In this document: piece after piece, positions 38,901-46,093 of the stretch
Numbering within the stretch: the stretch's first letter is position 1
Layout: each line of letters begins with the position of its first letter
Origin: Pseudomonadota bacterium
GTDB taxonomy: Bacteria; Pseudomonadota; Alphaproteobacteria; Reyranellales; Reyranellaceae
Direction: 5' to 3'
Assembly: GCA_023386865.1 (NCBI GenBank)
Contig: JAEWIV010000147.1
Coordinates: 1-60,136, forward strand
DNA length: 60,136 nt
Notes under the pieces: generated by a model
Database searches by the model: none
Seen by the model: the letters and a program-made list of their open reading frames with translations, nothing else
Told to the model about the DNA's origin: nothing
Program-made: the position numbers and the translations under genes

Positions 38901-39958
38901 AGACGTTCGAATCGTTGATCCGCCGCGAGACCATCGACGGCACGGTGAGATGGGAAGCGAAGGACCCGCAGATCGGCGCCGGACCGGTCGCCGCCGCCGG
39001 CCAGATGATCTATGCGGGTGGCTATCTTCCCCAGGCGCCGGGCGGCACCGTGATCGTGCCGGTGCTGCGCGGTTTGCAGCCCGACGGAAAGGTCCTGTGG
39101 ACACAGAGCCTGGCCAAGACGCCGGAGGACTCGGCGGTCATGGGCTTGGCCATCGCCCAGGATCAATCCGCAGTGGCCCTGGTTGGACCTGCCGTTCGCC
39201 AGAAGGCCGAGACTGATTTTTACTTGATCCGCCTCGACGGCAGCGGTCGCGAAATTGCACGCAAGTCCCTCGCGCTTGCGGTCTACGGGCAGGGATACAA
39301 CTTTGGCTATTTGCGCTTCGACGGCGCCGCCGGCCTTGCCGCCGTCAACCGCGGCCCGTGGGCGAAGGCCGGACCTGACGGCTACCGGCTGGACGGATTT
39401 GGCGCTCCGGAGCAGTGTTGGGAAGGCGACGCGGCAGACATCGTTTTCATCGACGTCGCCACGCTCGACGGGCGCAAGCGTCTCAGGATCGACCGGTTCC
39501 AGGTCGAAGCAGCCGACGCGACGGACGATGGCTGGATCGTCGTTGGCGACATGCGCGACAGCTGCAGCACCGAGGTGCGTGCCGCGGCTTACGTCGTGAA
39601 GAACGATGGCTCGGTCCACCTACTCTGGCGCGACACCTCGCCCTTCCGGACATCTGCGCGAGGAGTCCGCAAAACGGGCGGTCAGGTGGAGGTCATCGGC
39701 TACGCCGAACGCACCGTCGCCATTCCGGAAGACGTGCCGACGCCGAAGGAACACGACTACAGCAGCCGGCGCCGGGGCGACGAGGCCTACCTATCCGGCC
39801 AGCTTTTCGCCGTGCGCCTCTCCGCACAGGGCGCCGAGGAAGGGAGAGACTTCGTCGCGGCTGGCCTGCCCACCGTGCCGAAGGGAATGGTATCGACCAC
39901 CGATCGCAGCGTCGTCTTCGGGACCATCGGCTCCCGGCCGCTTTGGCTTCTCCGGTAA
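35906..39958 (+). CDS. exported CHAT-domain (caspase-like) protease with helical repeats and C-terminal propeller-like domain
   Basis: A 1350-residue protein. The GTG at 35906 overlaps the previous stop (GTGA); an open frame running further upstream is a shadow. A signal peptide comes first (WLAACGALVGLAVAMPTATTA), then TPR-like helical repeats (about 30-570), then a CHAT protease domain (about 620-935). The catalytic pair is intact: His804 in VIHFATHGLIREELPG and Cys855 in VVLSACNSARYAP. GIQGLSTSFAIAGVPSMIAA is the usual CHAT core. The C-terminal 400 residues are beta-rich with repeated LxxDG turns (FYLIRLDGSGREIARKSLAL), suggesting a propeller that binds a target or ligand. CHAT proteases are caspase-like; exported ones next to sigma/anti-sigma pairs are little described. 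Predicted periplasmic location would place it against the outer domain of the putative anti-sigma factor. Confidence 0.88.
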   Translation: MTANPAARARQWLAACGALVGLAVAMPTATTAQPIADPTIEADVDRVSTLIRDGRNLDAVDLAKKVAAAAPPAERQSIYQWAGWVCRVTGDIDCAHDLLAISLPQLDTLLKTPNPDRRTVSHNLLLTTSYMVATGDYETSAGLLTAGFIAEAASVVQDPLLFAELQLLAAQRARGVSDFAASRDHVDKALVAIFSLVGSSRFDASRLLVRAISQLVANYDTERALRLLAAGDALLQTIAPNSSLFLEFLLLRADLMAFGRDYVGAAKVMQLGLTKLERLQLGPKHKLAIRVSAYNHLLGLEILRGGFDTARDLLRSHPLMAVKAEILARGHFENGNEFDFALAEEFVQLMIGDPAKTGWGDLMVMSPRWTKDPQEIRSFEAFGQAAVGLQLVKAGRLDEARIALVSAARRRLDVIRDEYRKSAYAAPLPRWADIVLADFAIEATLSQATPDYDLIVQASVLLNRTIATSADDALTLQAVQFSEDGKRTAQSLQTIEYQQAAWEKEQILALTKRVLSSDEGARETLARERQRTLFAGNEFTRQLQRLRVALREKGGRGAIDTVASLATVQQLLLADEALVLHAALLGRIGKVCIRADGVQSSMQAMDGTARTDARLVMAALTAGHPASNEADSQFPAAQAVRLGKLLFGGLEDCLRRSPRVYLVSSPDTVEQVPPAALLADVPPALGNGYDLRAARWLIRDHAFVRTSSINAFVATKRLSRLRSATLDYLGVGDPVLAPASPDVVASRGGLNSLQELPETAEEVQRVAGLFDKAKVRLLQRQSATEEDFRLQPLSEFDVIHFATHGLIREELPGLAEPSLVFTPRRGSDVLNDGLLTASQIATLPLRARLVVLSACNSARYAPTIIDSGIQGLSTSFAIAGVPSMIAALWPIESALARDLIIDTFRTARGGNAAIADAMAMAVRRHLDGPTARPLLHPRFWAALVVLGDGSIGLNASAPTAKRELGPFANVDSAERASIVSASSVDTDFVSSALGRWTGQTFESLIRRETIDGTVRWEAKDPQIGAGPVAAAGQMIYAGGYLPQAPGGTVIVPVLRGLQPDGKVLWTQSLAKTPEDSAVMGLAIAQDQSAVALVGPAVRQKAETDFYLIRLDGSGREIARKSLALAVYGQGYNFGYLRFDGAAGLAAVNRGPWAKAGPDGYRLDGFGAPEQCWEGDAADIVFIDVATLDGRKRLRIDRFQVEAADATDDGWIVVGDMRDSCSTEVRAAAYVVKNDGSVHLLWRDTSPFRTSARGVRKTGGQVEVIGYAERTVAIPEDVPTPKEHDYSSRRRGDEAYLSGQLFAVRLSAQGAEEGRDFVAAGLPTVPKGMVSTTDRSVVFGTIGSRPLWLLR

Positions 39959-40057
39959 CTCACTTTCGCCGGTGAGTTGCCTCGCTGTAAGGTTCGAAGG
40001 CGCCGAGCCTGGTCGACAGCGGGGCAGGTTTTACACACCGATCGAAGGGATATCGCC

Positions 40058-41437
40058 ATGCCCGATGCAAGGCCAGTTTTCTCTCTCATATTCGATGGCG
40101 CAGGCAGCAAAGACCAAGGCTCGACGCCGTTCACCCCGGACTCCAACGGGGCGATCGGCAGAGCCTTCTACGTCCAGTTCATAAACTTCGCGTTCTCGAC
40201 CTACGACAAGATTGGTTCCCCAAAGCAAAAGCCGGTCGACAGCACGACTTTCTGGACAGAAGCAGGAATTCAAGATCCTGGAAACCACATCGATCCACGC
40301 ATCGCGTTCCTGCCGGACGCCGGGGTTTACGGGCAGTGGCTCGCTGTGCAAATCAAGATGGGCCGTGGTGTCATGATCGCCACGACCGACCCCACGACTC
40401 ACGATGACGACCCCAGCTTGGGCAAGTGGAGGGCGTCCTACTTTGCCTTGTCAGGCAGTGATTTCCCAATGCTCGGCTACGACAAGAATGGGATCTACCT
40501 GGGCATCGAGAGCGAGATCCATCCCCCGACACCGCCCGATCCACCTCCCGGAGTCAGATCGCCCCAGCTCGTCCTCATCCCAAGATCGAAGGCGCTCGCC
40601 TATCCGCCTCAAGTGGGCCCGAACGACGTCACGATCATCGGTCCTCTGCATGTCGAGGATTACGGCTCGGGCCTGTTTCCGGTCATCGATCAGAGCGGCA
40701 TGGAGACTCCGGTCGCCACATTCATCGGCGTCGACACGATCGGTCAAAAGGATCTCACCTATGTGCAGGTTTCACCGACGTCCGGAGAAATCGTGCAATA
40801 CGGCCGGATACCGGTCGAGCCGTTCAATGCCATCAGCCCGACCAACTACGTCAGACAACCCTATTCCAACAGCAATGACGTGATCTTCGACAACACCAGG
40901 ATCATCTCGGCTCCGATCTGCGACGGCTCCAATATCTGGGTGACGCATACGATTCAAAAGCAAGACGGCCCGCAGAAAGCATTGGTGGTTCGCTGGTATC
41001 GACTCTCGCTCGATGCCGCCACCAGAATACCGAGCCTGGCGGCCTGGGGAGAGATTTTCGAATCCAACTACGATTACTTCAATCCATCCATTCAGGCCTT
41101 CGGCAAGGACGACTACATCGTCCTGTCGCTGTCCCGTTCGGGAAACAACGTGACGCCGACGAATCCCACCGATCCCAAGTGCGGAAACATAGGGGCGTAC
41201 GCCGCTGTTCTGAAGGAGACCGATGCCGCCCCTCAGATACTCACCCTGAAGAGCGGCCTCGCATACAACTTCATAAGCAATCCACCCCAGCGATGGGGCG
41301 ACTATTCGACGATCTGCAGAGATCCGACTTCATCCCGCCTGCTATGGATGGTCAATCAATACGTACTGCAAGGCGGAGGTCCGCCGGCTTCGCAATGGCG
41401 CACCGCGATCGGAGTCCTCTATGTGCTGCAAACCTAG
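40058..41437 (+). CDS. large beta-propeller-like protein, unknown function
   Basis: A 459-residue protein from the ATG at 40058 (AAGGGATA upstream). It is beta-rich and has the pattern RWGDYSTICRDPTSSRLLWM near the C-terminus, common in secreted propeller-type proteins, plus several aromatic/Gly turns (YGQWLAVQIKMGRGVM; FNPSIQAFGKDDYIVLSLS). No classical signal peptide is seen. It follows the CHAT gene by 99 bases on the same strand and looks less GC-rich than it. Its TAG stop lies within a dispersed palindromic repeat. It could be a substrate or partner of the CHAT unit, or unrelated; I cannot tell. Confidence 0.75.
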   Translation: MPDARPVFSLIFDGAGSKDQGSTPFTPDSNGAIGRAFYVQFINFAFSTYDKIGSPKQKPVDSTTFWTEAGIQDPGNHIDPRIAFLPDAGVYGQWLAVQIKMGRGVMIATTDPTTHDDDPSLGKWRASYFALSGSDFPMLGYDKNGIYLGIESEIHPPTPPDPPPGVRSPQLVLIPRSKALAYPPQVGPNDVTIIGPLHVEDYGSGLFPVIDQSGMETPVATFIGVDTIGQKDLTYVQVSPTSGEIVQYGRIPVEPFNAISPTNYVRQPYSNSNDVIFDNTRIISAPICDGSNIWVTHTIQKQDGPQKALVVRWYRLSLDAATRIPSLAAWGEIFESNYDYFNPSIQAFGKDDYIVLSLSRSGNNVTPTNPTDPKCGNIGAYAAVLKETDAAPQILTLKSGLAYNFISNPPQRWGDYSTICRDPTSSRLLWMVNQYVLQGGGPPASQWRTAIGVLYVLQT

Positions 41438-41497
41438 AGCGGAATGAGATGCGTGTTGCAGAAGGCATAATCGGTCCAGCTGAACCCATCATGCTCT
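41435..41497. repeat. dispersed palindromic repeat, copy A (degenerate)
   Basis: Starts TAGAGCGGAATG, contains GCGTGTTGCAGAAGGCAT and GGTCCAGCTG, and ends ATGCTCT. It matches copy B at 58596-58662 in order and spacing, with small indels and loss of much of the central hairpin. The outer TAGAGC/GCTCT arms are inverted. It supplies the TAG stop of the plus-strand propeller gene and the last codons and TGA of the minus-strand hydrolase. Confidence 0.8.
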
Positions 41498-42292
41498 GGA
41501 ATCGAGAAAAGTCCGCAACAACGACGCGCACAGGCCGGCATGGGAATAGGGCAGGCCGTGGCGCGACCGGCCGATCACGTTGAGTTCCGCATCGGGCAGC
41601 AGCCGATGCAGCTCGGCCATGACCGGCACCGGAATAAAAGGGCTGCCGTCGGGATGCAGCAGCAGCGTCGGGCAACCGATGTCCTTCAATCGTCCGGATA
41701 GATCGGTCCCGATCAGCACACTCAGGGCGTTGAGGATCGACTCGCGCGGCCACCTCTCCTGCTGCGCGGCAAACCACGTGCGCCGTTCAGGCGACAATGC
41801 ATCGTCGTGGAAGCGGTCGCGCATGAAGGCATCGGACCATGCCCTCACCCCGCCTTCGTCGAGCTGCCGGCGCCAGGCCGCCACGCCCTGGATCGAGGCG
41901 CCGAGATGAGCACCGTTGCTGACCGTGAGCGTGGCGATGCGCTGTGGCCTCGCCAGGGCGGCGGCGAGCGCCACCGTGCCGCCGATCGACTCGCCGACGA
42001 GATGGAAGCGCGGCAGGCCGGCAGCGTCCGCCACGGCGAACAGGTCGTCGACCATGAGCTCGAGCGACCAGGCGAAATCTGGGCCCGGAATGTGCGACCG
42101 GCCATAGCCTCGCATGTCGAACCTGACCAGCCGGTGGGCGTCGGCCAGCGCCGGGAACCAGCCGGTCCAGATCGCCGCACTTGCGCCGATGCCGTGATGG
42201 AACAGGATCGCGTCACGCGGGCGCTGCCAGGGCGCGACCTGATCGACGACCTCGAAGTGCAGGTCGCCGCGGCCGGTTGAGGCGAAGGGCAT
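41489..42292 (-). CDS. alpha/beta hydrolase (3-oxoadipate enol-lactonase-like)
   Basis: A 267-residue cytoplasmic alpha/beta hydrolase. Oxyanion/His-Gly motif FHHGIGASAAIW at about residues 31-42; strand motif VRFDMRGYGRS; nucleophile elbow HLVGESIGGTVALAA (Ser about 100); acidic residue in LLLHPDGSPFIPV; C-terminal His in SRHGLPYSHAG. The pattern fits PcaD-like lactonases and related esterases. It ends 5 bp before a TTT receptor gene on the same strand reads in, so the two are probably cotranscribed. The 3' end overlaps a dispersed repeat. Exact substrate unknown. Confidence 0.85.
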   Translation of the reverse strand: MPFASTGRGDLHFEVVDQVAPWQRPRDAILFHHGIGASAAIWTGWFPALADAHRLVRFDMRGYGRSHIPGPDFAWSLELMVDDLFAVADAAGLPRFHLVGESIGGTVALAAALARPQRIATLTVSNGAHLGASIQGVAAWRRQLDEGGVRAWSDAFMRDRFHDDALSPERRTWFAAQQERWPRESILNALSVLIGTDLSGRLKDIGCPTLLLHPDGSPFIPVPVMAELHRLLPDAELNVIGRSRHGLPYSHAGLCASLLRTFLDSRA

Positions 42293-42296
42293 GGGC

Positions 42297-43271
42297 CTAG
42301 TCGGCGCGCATGCCGGATTCCTTGATCACCTCCGCCCATTTCTTGCGGTCGGCGGCGATCATGGCCTTGAGCTCGGCCGGCGAACCGATGATGGTGTCCA
42401 TGCCGTTGTCGAGGAAGCGTTTCTGCACATCGGGCTTGGCGACAGCGGCGCGCAGGGCTTTGTTCCACAATTCCGTGAGATCGGCCGGCAGGCCGCGCGC
42501 GCCGAAGACCGCGAACCAGTTCACCACCGAGAAGCCCGGCACGAACTGCGAGATCAGCGGCAGGTTGGCGAACATCGGGGATTGCCTGGGTGAACCGAAG
42601 GCGATGGGAATCAGGTTGCCGCCGCCGATCTGGCCCAGGAACTCCGGCAGATTGCCGAACATGATATCGCAATTGCCGGCGACGATGTCCTGGATGGCCG
42701 GCGCGCCGCCGCGATAGGGCACGTGCAGCAGGTTGACCCCGGCCATCTTCTTGAAGAGCTCGCCGGCCAGATGCTGCGATGTACCGTTGCCGGCCGAGGC
42801 GTAGGAAATCTTTCCGGGGTTCTTCTTCGCCTGCTCGATAAGCTCGGGCACGGTGCGAAACGGCACGTGCTTGCCGAACACCAGGATGTTGTAGACGCCG
42901 GCGATGCTGGCGATCGGCGTCAGATCCGTGTCGACGTTGATCGGCAGTTTCTGGCCGGGCATGACCGGCGCCACGCACATCGCGGCCATCGCCGCCAGGC
43001 CGACGGTGCGCCCATCGGGCGCCGCATTGGCCACGGTCTCGTTCGCGATGAAGCCCGACGCTCCCGACTTGGTCTCGACGATGACGTTCTGGCCGATCTC
43101 CGGCTTCAGCGCATCGGCCAGGATGCGGCACAGCAGATCGGCGGTGCCCCCCGGCGGGAAGCCGCAAAAGAACCGAACGTCGCCGCTGATCTTGGCCTGC
43201 GCCCAGGCGGGCGATCCGACAAGGCCAAGCGCAGCGGCATTGGCCGCCGCCAAAAGAGTCCTGCGTTTCAT
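42297..43271 (-). CDS. TTT/Bug-family periplasmic solute receptor (A)
   Basis: Tripartite tricarboxylate transporter receptor (TctC/Bug), 324 residues from the ATG at 43271 with GGGAGGAAA upstream. Signal peptide LLAAANAAALGLVGSPAWAQ; family motifs VRFFCGFPPGGTADLLCRIL, SGASGFIANETVANAAPDG and LLHVPYRGGAPAIQDIVAGN. These proteins bind carboxylates in the periplasm. No TctA/TctB membrane subunits are nearby. It is divergent from a second receptor gene at 43315 and upstream of the enol-lactonase-like gene. Confidence 0.92.
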   Translation of the reverse strand: MKRRTLLAAANAAALGLVGSPAWAQAKISGDVRFFCGFPPGGTADLLCRILADALKPEIGQNVIVETKSGASGFIANETVANAAPDGRTVGLAAMAAMCVAPVMPGQKLPINVDTDLTPIASIAGVYNILVFGKHVPFRTVPELIEQAKKNPGKISYASAGNGTSQHLAGELFKKMAGVNLLHVPYRGGAPAIQDIVAGNCDIMFGNLPEFLGQIGGGNLIPIAFGSPRQSPMFANLPLISQFVPGFSVVNWFAVFGARGLPADLTELWNKALRAAVAKPDVQKRFLDNGMDTIIGSPAELKAMIAADRKKWAEVIKESGMRAD

Positions 43272-43314
43272 TTTATTTCCTCCCAAAGCACGGCAAACCT
43301 AGCATAGTTTCCCC

Positions 43315-44301
43315 ATGATCAAGCTTCGCCGCCGCGCCGCGCTTGCCGGCATCGCCGCTCTACCACTGGCTGCTTCCCCGAATGTCCGAGCACAGGCCGT
43401 AGATTTCCCTGATCGACCGCTGCGCCTCGTCGTCGGCTTTCCGCCCGGCGGGCCGAACGATCTTCTCGCTCGCATCGTGGCACCCGGTATCGGCGAGCGG
43501 TTGAAGCGCTCCGTCGTTGTCGAGAACCGCGCCGGCGCCAACGGCGAGATCGCTGCCGCCTCGGTCGCCAAGTCGCCGCCGGACGGCAGCATCATCATGC
43601 TGGCGTCGAACGGCTCGACCACCGTGGCGCCGGCGCTCAACCGCAACATGCCCTACGATATCCGCACCGACTTCGTCGCCGTCGCGCCGATCGGCATCAA
43701 TCCCATGCTGCTGGTAGTGCGCAACGACCTTCCTGCCAAGGACGTCGCCGGGCTCCTGGCGCTGGCCCATGCCCAGCCGGGCAAGCTCAACGGCGCATCG
43801 GCCGGCGCCGGCGGTGCAACGCACCTCGCTCTCGAGCTCTTCAAGTCGATGGGCAAGGCCGACATCGTGCACGTGCCCTACAAAGGCGGCGGCCCGGCCA
43901 TGGCCGACCTGATGGCGGGCCTGGTCGACATCTATTTCGGCGGTCTGTCGACGGCACTGCCGCATGTCAAAGCAGGCAAGATGCGGGCCCTGGGCCAGAC
44001 GTCCTTCGTCCGCTCGGCCGCAGCACCCGACATCCCGACCATCGCGGAGGTCGGCCTGCCCGGCTACGAGGCCGCGATCTCCTACGGCATCTTCCTGCCG
44101 GCTGGCGCGTCACCGGTCCTGGTCGACCGCCTACATGCCGCTGTTGACGCGACGGTGCGTTCGCCCGACGTGGCGCGCAAGTTCACCGATCTTGGCGCCG
44201 ACCCGCAGTTCGGCACGCCTTCGGAGTTCGCGGCGTATGTCACGGACGATCTCGCCAAGTGGGCCCGCCTCGCCAAGGAGGCGGGCCTCAAGGTCGAATA
44301 G
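43315..44301 (+). CDS. TTT/Bug-family periplasmic solute receptor (B)
   Basis: TctC/Bug receptor, 328 residues. Signal peptide RRRAALAGIAALPLAASPNV, mature motifs LRLVVGFPPGGPNDLLARIV, GANGEIAAASVAKSPPDG and IVHVPYKGGGPAMADLMAGL. Divergent from receptor A, sharing a 43-bp gap. It is clearly a different paralogue rather than a recent duplicate. No transporter membrane genes nearby. Confidence 0.92.
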   Translation: MIKLRRRAALAGIAALPLAASPNVRAQAVDFPDRPLRLVVGFPPGGPNDLLARIVAPGIGERLKRSVVVENRAGANGEIAAASVAKSPPDGSIIMLASNGSTTVAPALNRNMPYDIRTDFVAVAPIGINPMLLVVRNDLPAKDVAGLLALAHAQPGKLNGASAGAGGATHLALELFKSMGKADIVHVPYKGGGPAMADLMAGLVDIYFGGLSTALPHVKAGKMRALGQTSFVRSAAAPDIPTIAEVGLPGYEAAISYGIFLPAGASPVLVDRLHAAVDATVRSPDVARKFTDLGADPQFGTPSEFAAYVTDDLAKWARLAKEAGLKVE

Positions 44302-44303
44302 CG

Positions 44304-44630
44304 CTACTTGACCGACGAGTACGCCGTCGGCACCAGCAGCTGGTTGGCGACGTTGGCGACGATGGGGCCATCCTTCTCGGTCTCGGCGCGCTTGGCCAGC
44401 CACTCGGGATCGGCCTGGAAGGCGTTCCACTTCTTGTCGCGGTCGGCGAGCGATTCCCAGGCCAGCAGGTAGTAGAGCTCCTGGTTGGATTCACCGACCA
44501 GCGTGGTCCAGAAGCCGGCCTGCTTGATGCCGTGCTTCTCCCACAGCTTCAGCGTGATGTTGGCAAAGCGGTTCTGCAGCGCCGGCAGACGGCCGGGAAC
44601 GCATTTATAGACACGCAGTTCGTAGATCAT
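44304..44630 (-). CDS. NIPSNAP-family protein
   Basis: A 108-residue single-domain NIPSNAP protein (dimeric alpha/beta-barrel fold). MIYELRVYKCVPGRLPALQN at the N-terminus and QELYYLLAWESLADRDKKWN are typical, followed by ADPEWLAKRAETEKDGPIV. Function of bacterial members is unclear; they often sit with hydrolases in catabolic clusters, as here (12 bp downstream of an MBL hydrolase). It converges with receptor B, 2 bp apart. Confidence 0.9.
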   Translation of the reverse strand: MIYELRVYKCVPGRLPALQNRFANITLKLWEKHGIKQAGFWTTLVGESNQELYYLLAWESLADRDKKWNAFQADPEWLAKRAETEKDGPIVANVANQLLVPTAYSSVK

Positions 44631-44642
44631 TTCCTTCCCCTT

Positions 44643-45530
44643 CTAGAAGCTTGCATCGAAGCGCGGCACGAAACCGCTTCCCTTGTGATCGATATGGCAC
44701 GTGAACGGTGCCCCGAAATGGCAGGGCATCAGGCGCGCACCCGAGCCGGCACAGTGCTCCAGCGCCTCGCGCCGGCTCTTGCGTGCGCCGTCGGCCTCGG
44801 CGCAGGCGAAGCTGTTCCATTCCGGACGATAGACCTGCAGCGCGTGGTGCAGGATGTCGCCGCAGAACAACGCCCTCTCCCCGCGCGACTCGAACTTGAT
44901 CGCGATCGTGCCGGGCGTATGGCCGGGCGCAGGCTCGACCTTGAGGTTTTCATCGAGCTGGGCGGCGCCGTCGACGAGCTGCGACAGGCCCGCCTCGACG
45001 ACCGGCAAAACCGAATCGCGGAAGGAACCGGCATTGGCCGGCGCCGTCTTGGGATCGGTGTCGAGCTTGAGATAGTGGTCGTAGTCGGCGCGGCTGAAGA
45101 CGTACTTCGCATTCTTGAAGGTGGGCACCCATTTGCCGTTCTCGAGCCTGGTGTTCCAGCCGACATGATCGACATGCAGATGCGTGCACATCACCATGTC
45201 GACCTGGTCGGGTTCGACGCCGGCCGCCTTCAGCCGCGCCAGATAGGGCGTCTCCATCAAGTGCCATTTCGGCCGGTGAGGGCGGGACTTGTGGTTGCCG
45301 ACGCAGGTGTCGATCAGGATGCGCTTGCCGCCGACGCTCAGCAGCCAGCTATGAACGCTGAGCTTCAAGTATCCGGACGGCTCGTCATAGTGGTTGGGCA
45401 GCAGCCAATCACGATGCTCCTGCACCACGCCGGGCTGCCAGTCCGGGAAGAACATCTTGGCGTCGAAGTTGGGTTCGTAGGACTCCTCGATGCGCTGCAC
45501 CGTGGCTGCGCCCAGCTTCACTTCCGTCAT
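44643..45530 (-). CDS. metallo-beta-lactamase-fold hydrolase
   Basis: A 295-residue MBL-fold protein. Zinc-binding motif CTHLHVDHVGW (HxHxDH, about residues 116-121), third His in PAPGHTPGTIAIKF, Asp in LFCGDILHH and final His in CHFGAPF. Lactonase/AHL-hydrolase-like arrangement with a C-terminal extension (IDHKGSGFVPRFD). Cytoplasmic, no signal peptide. It precedes NIPSNAP on the same strand. Substrate unknown, probably an ester or lactone. Confidence 0.9.
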   Translation of the reverse strand: MTEVKLGAATVQRIEESYEPNFDAKMFFPDWQPGVVQEHRDWLLPNHYDEPSGYLKLSVHSWLLSVGGKRILIDTCVGNHKSRPHRPKWHLMETPYLARLKAAGVEPDQVDMVMCTHLHVDHVGWNTRLENGKWVPTFKNAKYVFSRADYDHYLKLDTDPKTAPANAGSFRDSVLPVVEAGLSQLVDGAAQLDENLKVEPAPGHTPGTIAIKFESRGERALFCGDILHHALQVYRPEWNSFACAEADGARKSRREALEHCAGSGARLMPCHFGAPFTCHIDHKGSGFVPRFDASF

Positions 45531-45676
45531 GCCCTCCCCTTTCGCCAGGGCAAGGACCTTAGCGTCGCGGCGCAGGTTTCGGGAAGGCCGGCATTTCGCT
45601 GCTAAAACCGTCCCACCGCAGGTGCGAACGGCGACACCGGCTCAGGGTGCGATCATGCGCGCAGGGCGGATGCACG

Positions 45677-45985
45677 TCAGAACGGAAGGCGCCGTGCCTC
45701 GATCTTTTCCAGATGGCGATGCTCGAGCATCGCAATGCCGGCGCTGCCCAAGGGCACAACGACCAGCAGCACGATGAAGTGGACGCCGAGCATCCAGCCG
45801 TCGAACATTCCTGGAACCACGGTCCCGATGGCGACCGTCGTGATGAAGAACAGGACGGCGAAGGCAAGACCGCAAACACCACCCGAAATGGCGGCCATCA
45901 GCGTCGTCGACGCTACCGAGCGGCCGATGTAGTAGCTAAGGGCGAAAGCGACGCCAGCGGCAACGATGGCGGTGATGCTTTCCAT
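45677..45985 (-). CDS. small membrane protein, unknown function
   Basis: A 102-residue protein with three hydrophobic segments (ITAIVAAGVAFALSYYIG; LMAAISGGVCGLAFAVLFFI; MLGVHFIVLLVVVPLGSAGI) and a charged C-terminus (EHRHLEKIEARRLPF). The ATG at 45985 has GGAGGAG eight bases upstream, which supports this start over the long open frame extending upstream. No family recognised. Divergent from the amidase gene. Confidence 0.7.
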   Translation of the reverse strand: MESITAIVAAGVAFALSYYIGRSVASTTLMAAISGGVCGLAFAVLFFITTVAIGTVVPGMFDGWMLGVHFIVLLVVVPLGSAGIAMLEHRHLEKIEARRLPF

Positions 45986-46093
45986 GAACTGCGCTCCTCC
46001 AATACGCTCTCGACTGCGAGAAATCAGAGTCGACCGTGTGCTTGAGATGCTAGTTTGGCCGAATTGCACGCCTTCGGAACTCAAGAAAAACGC

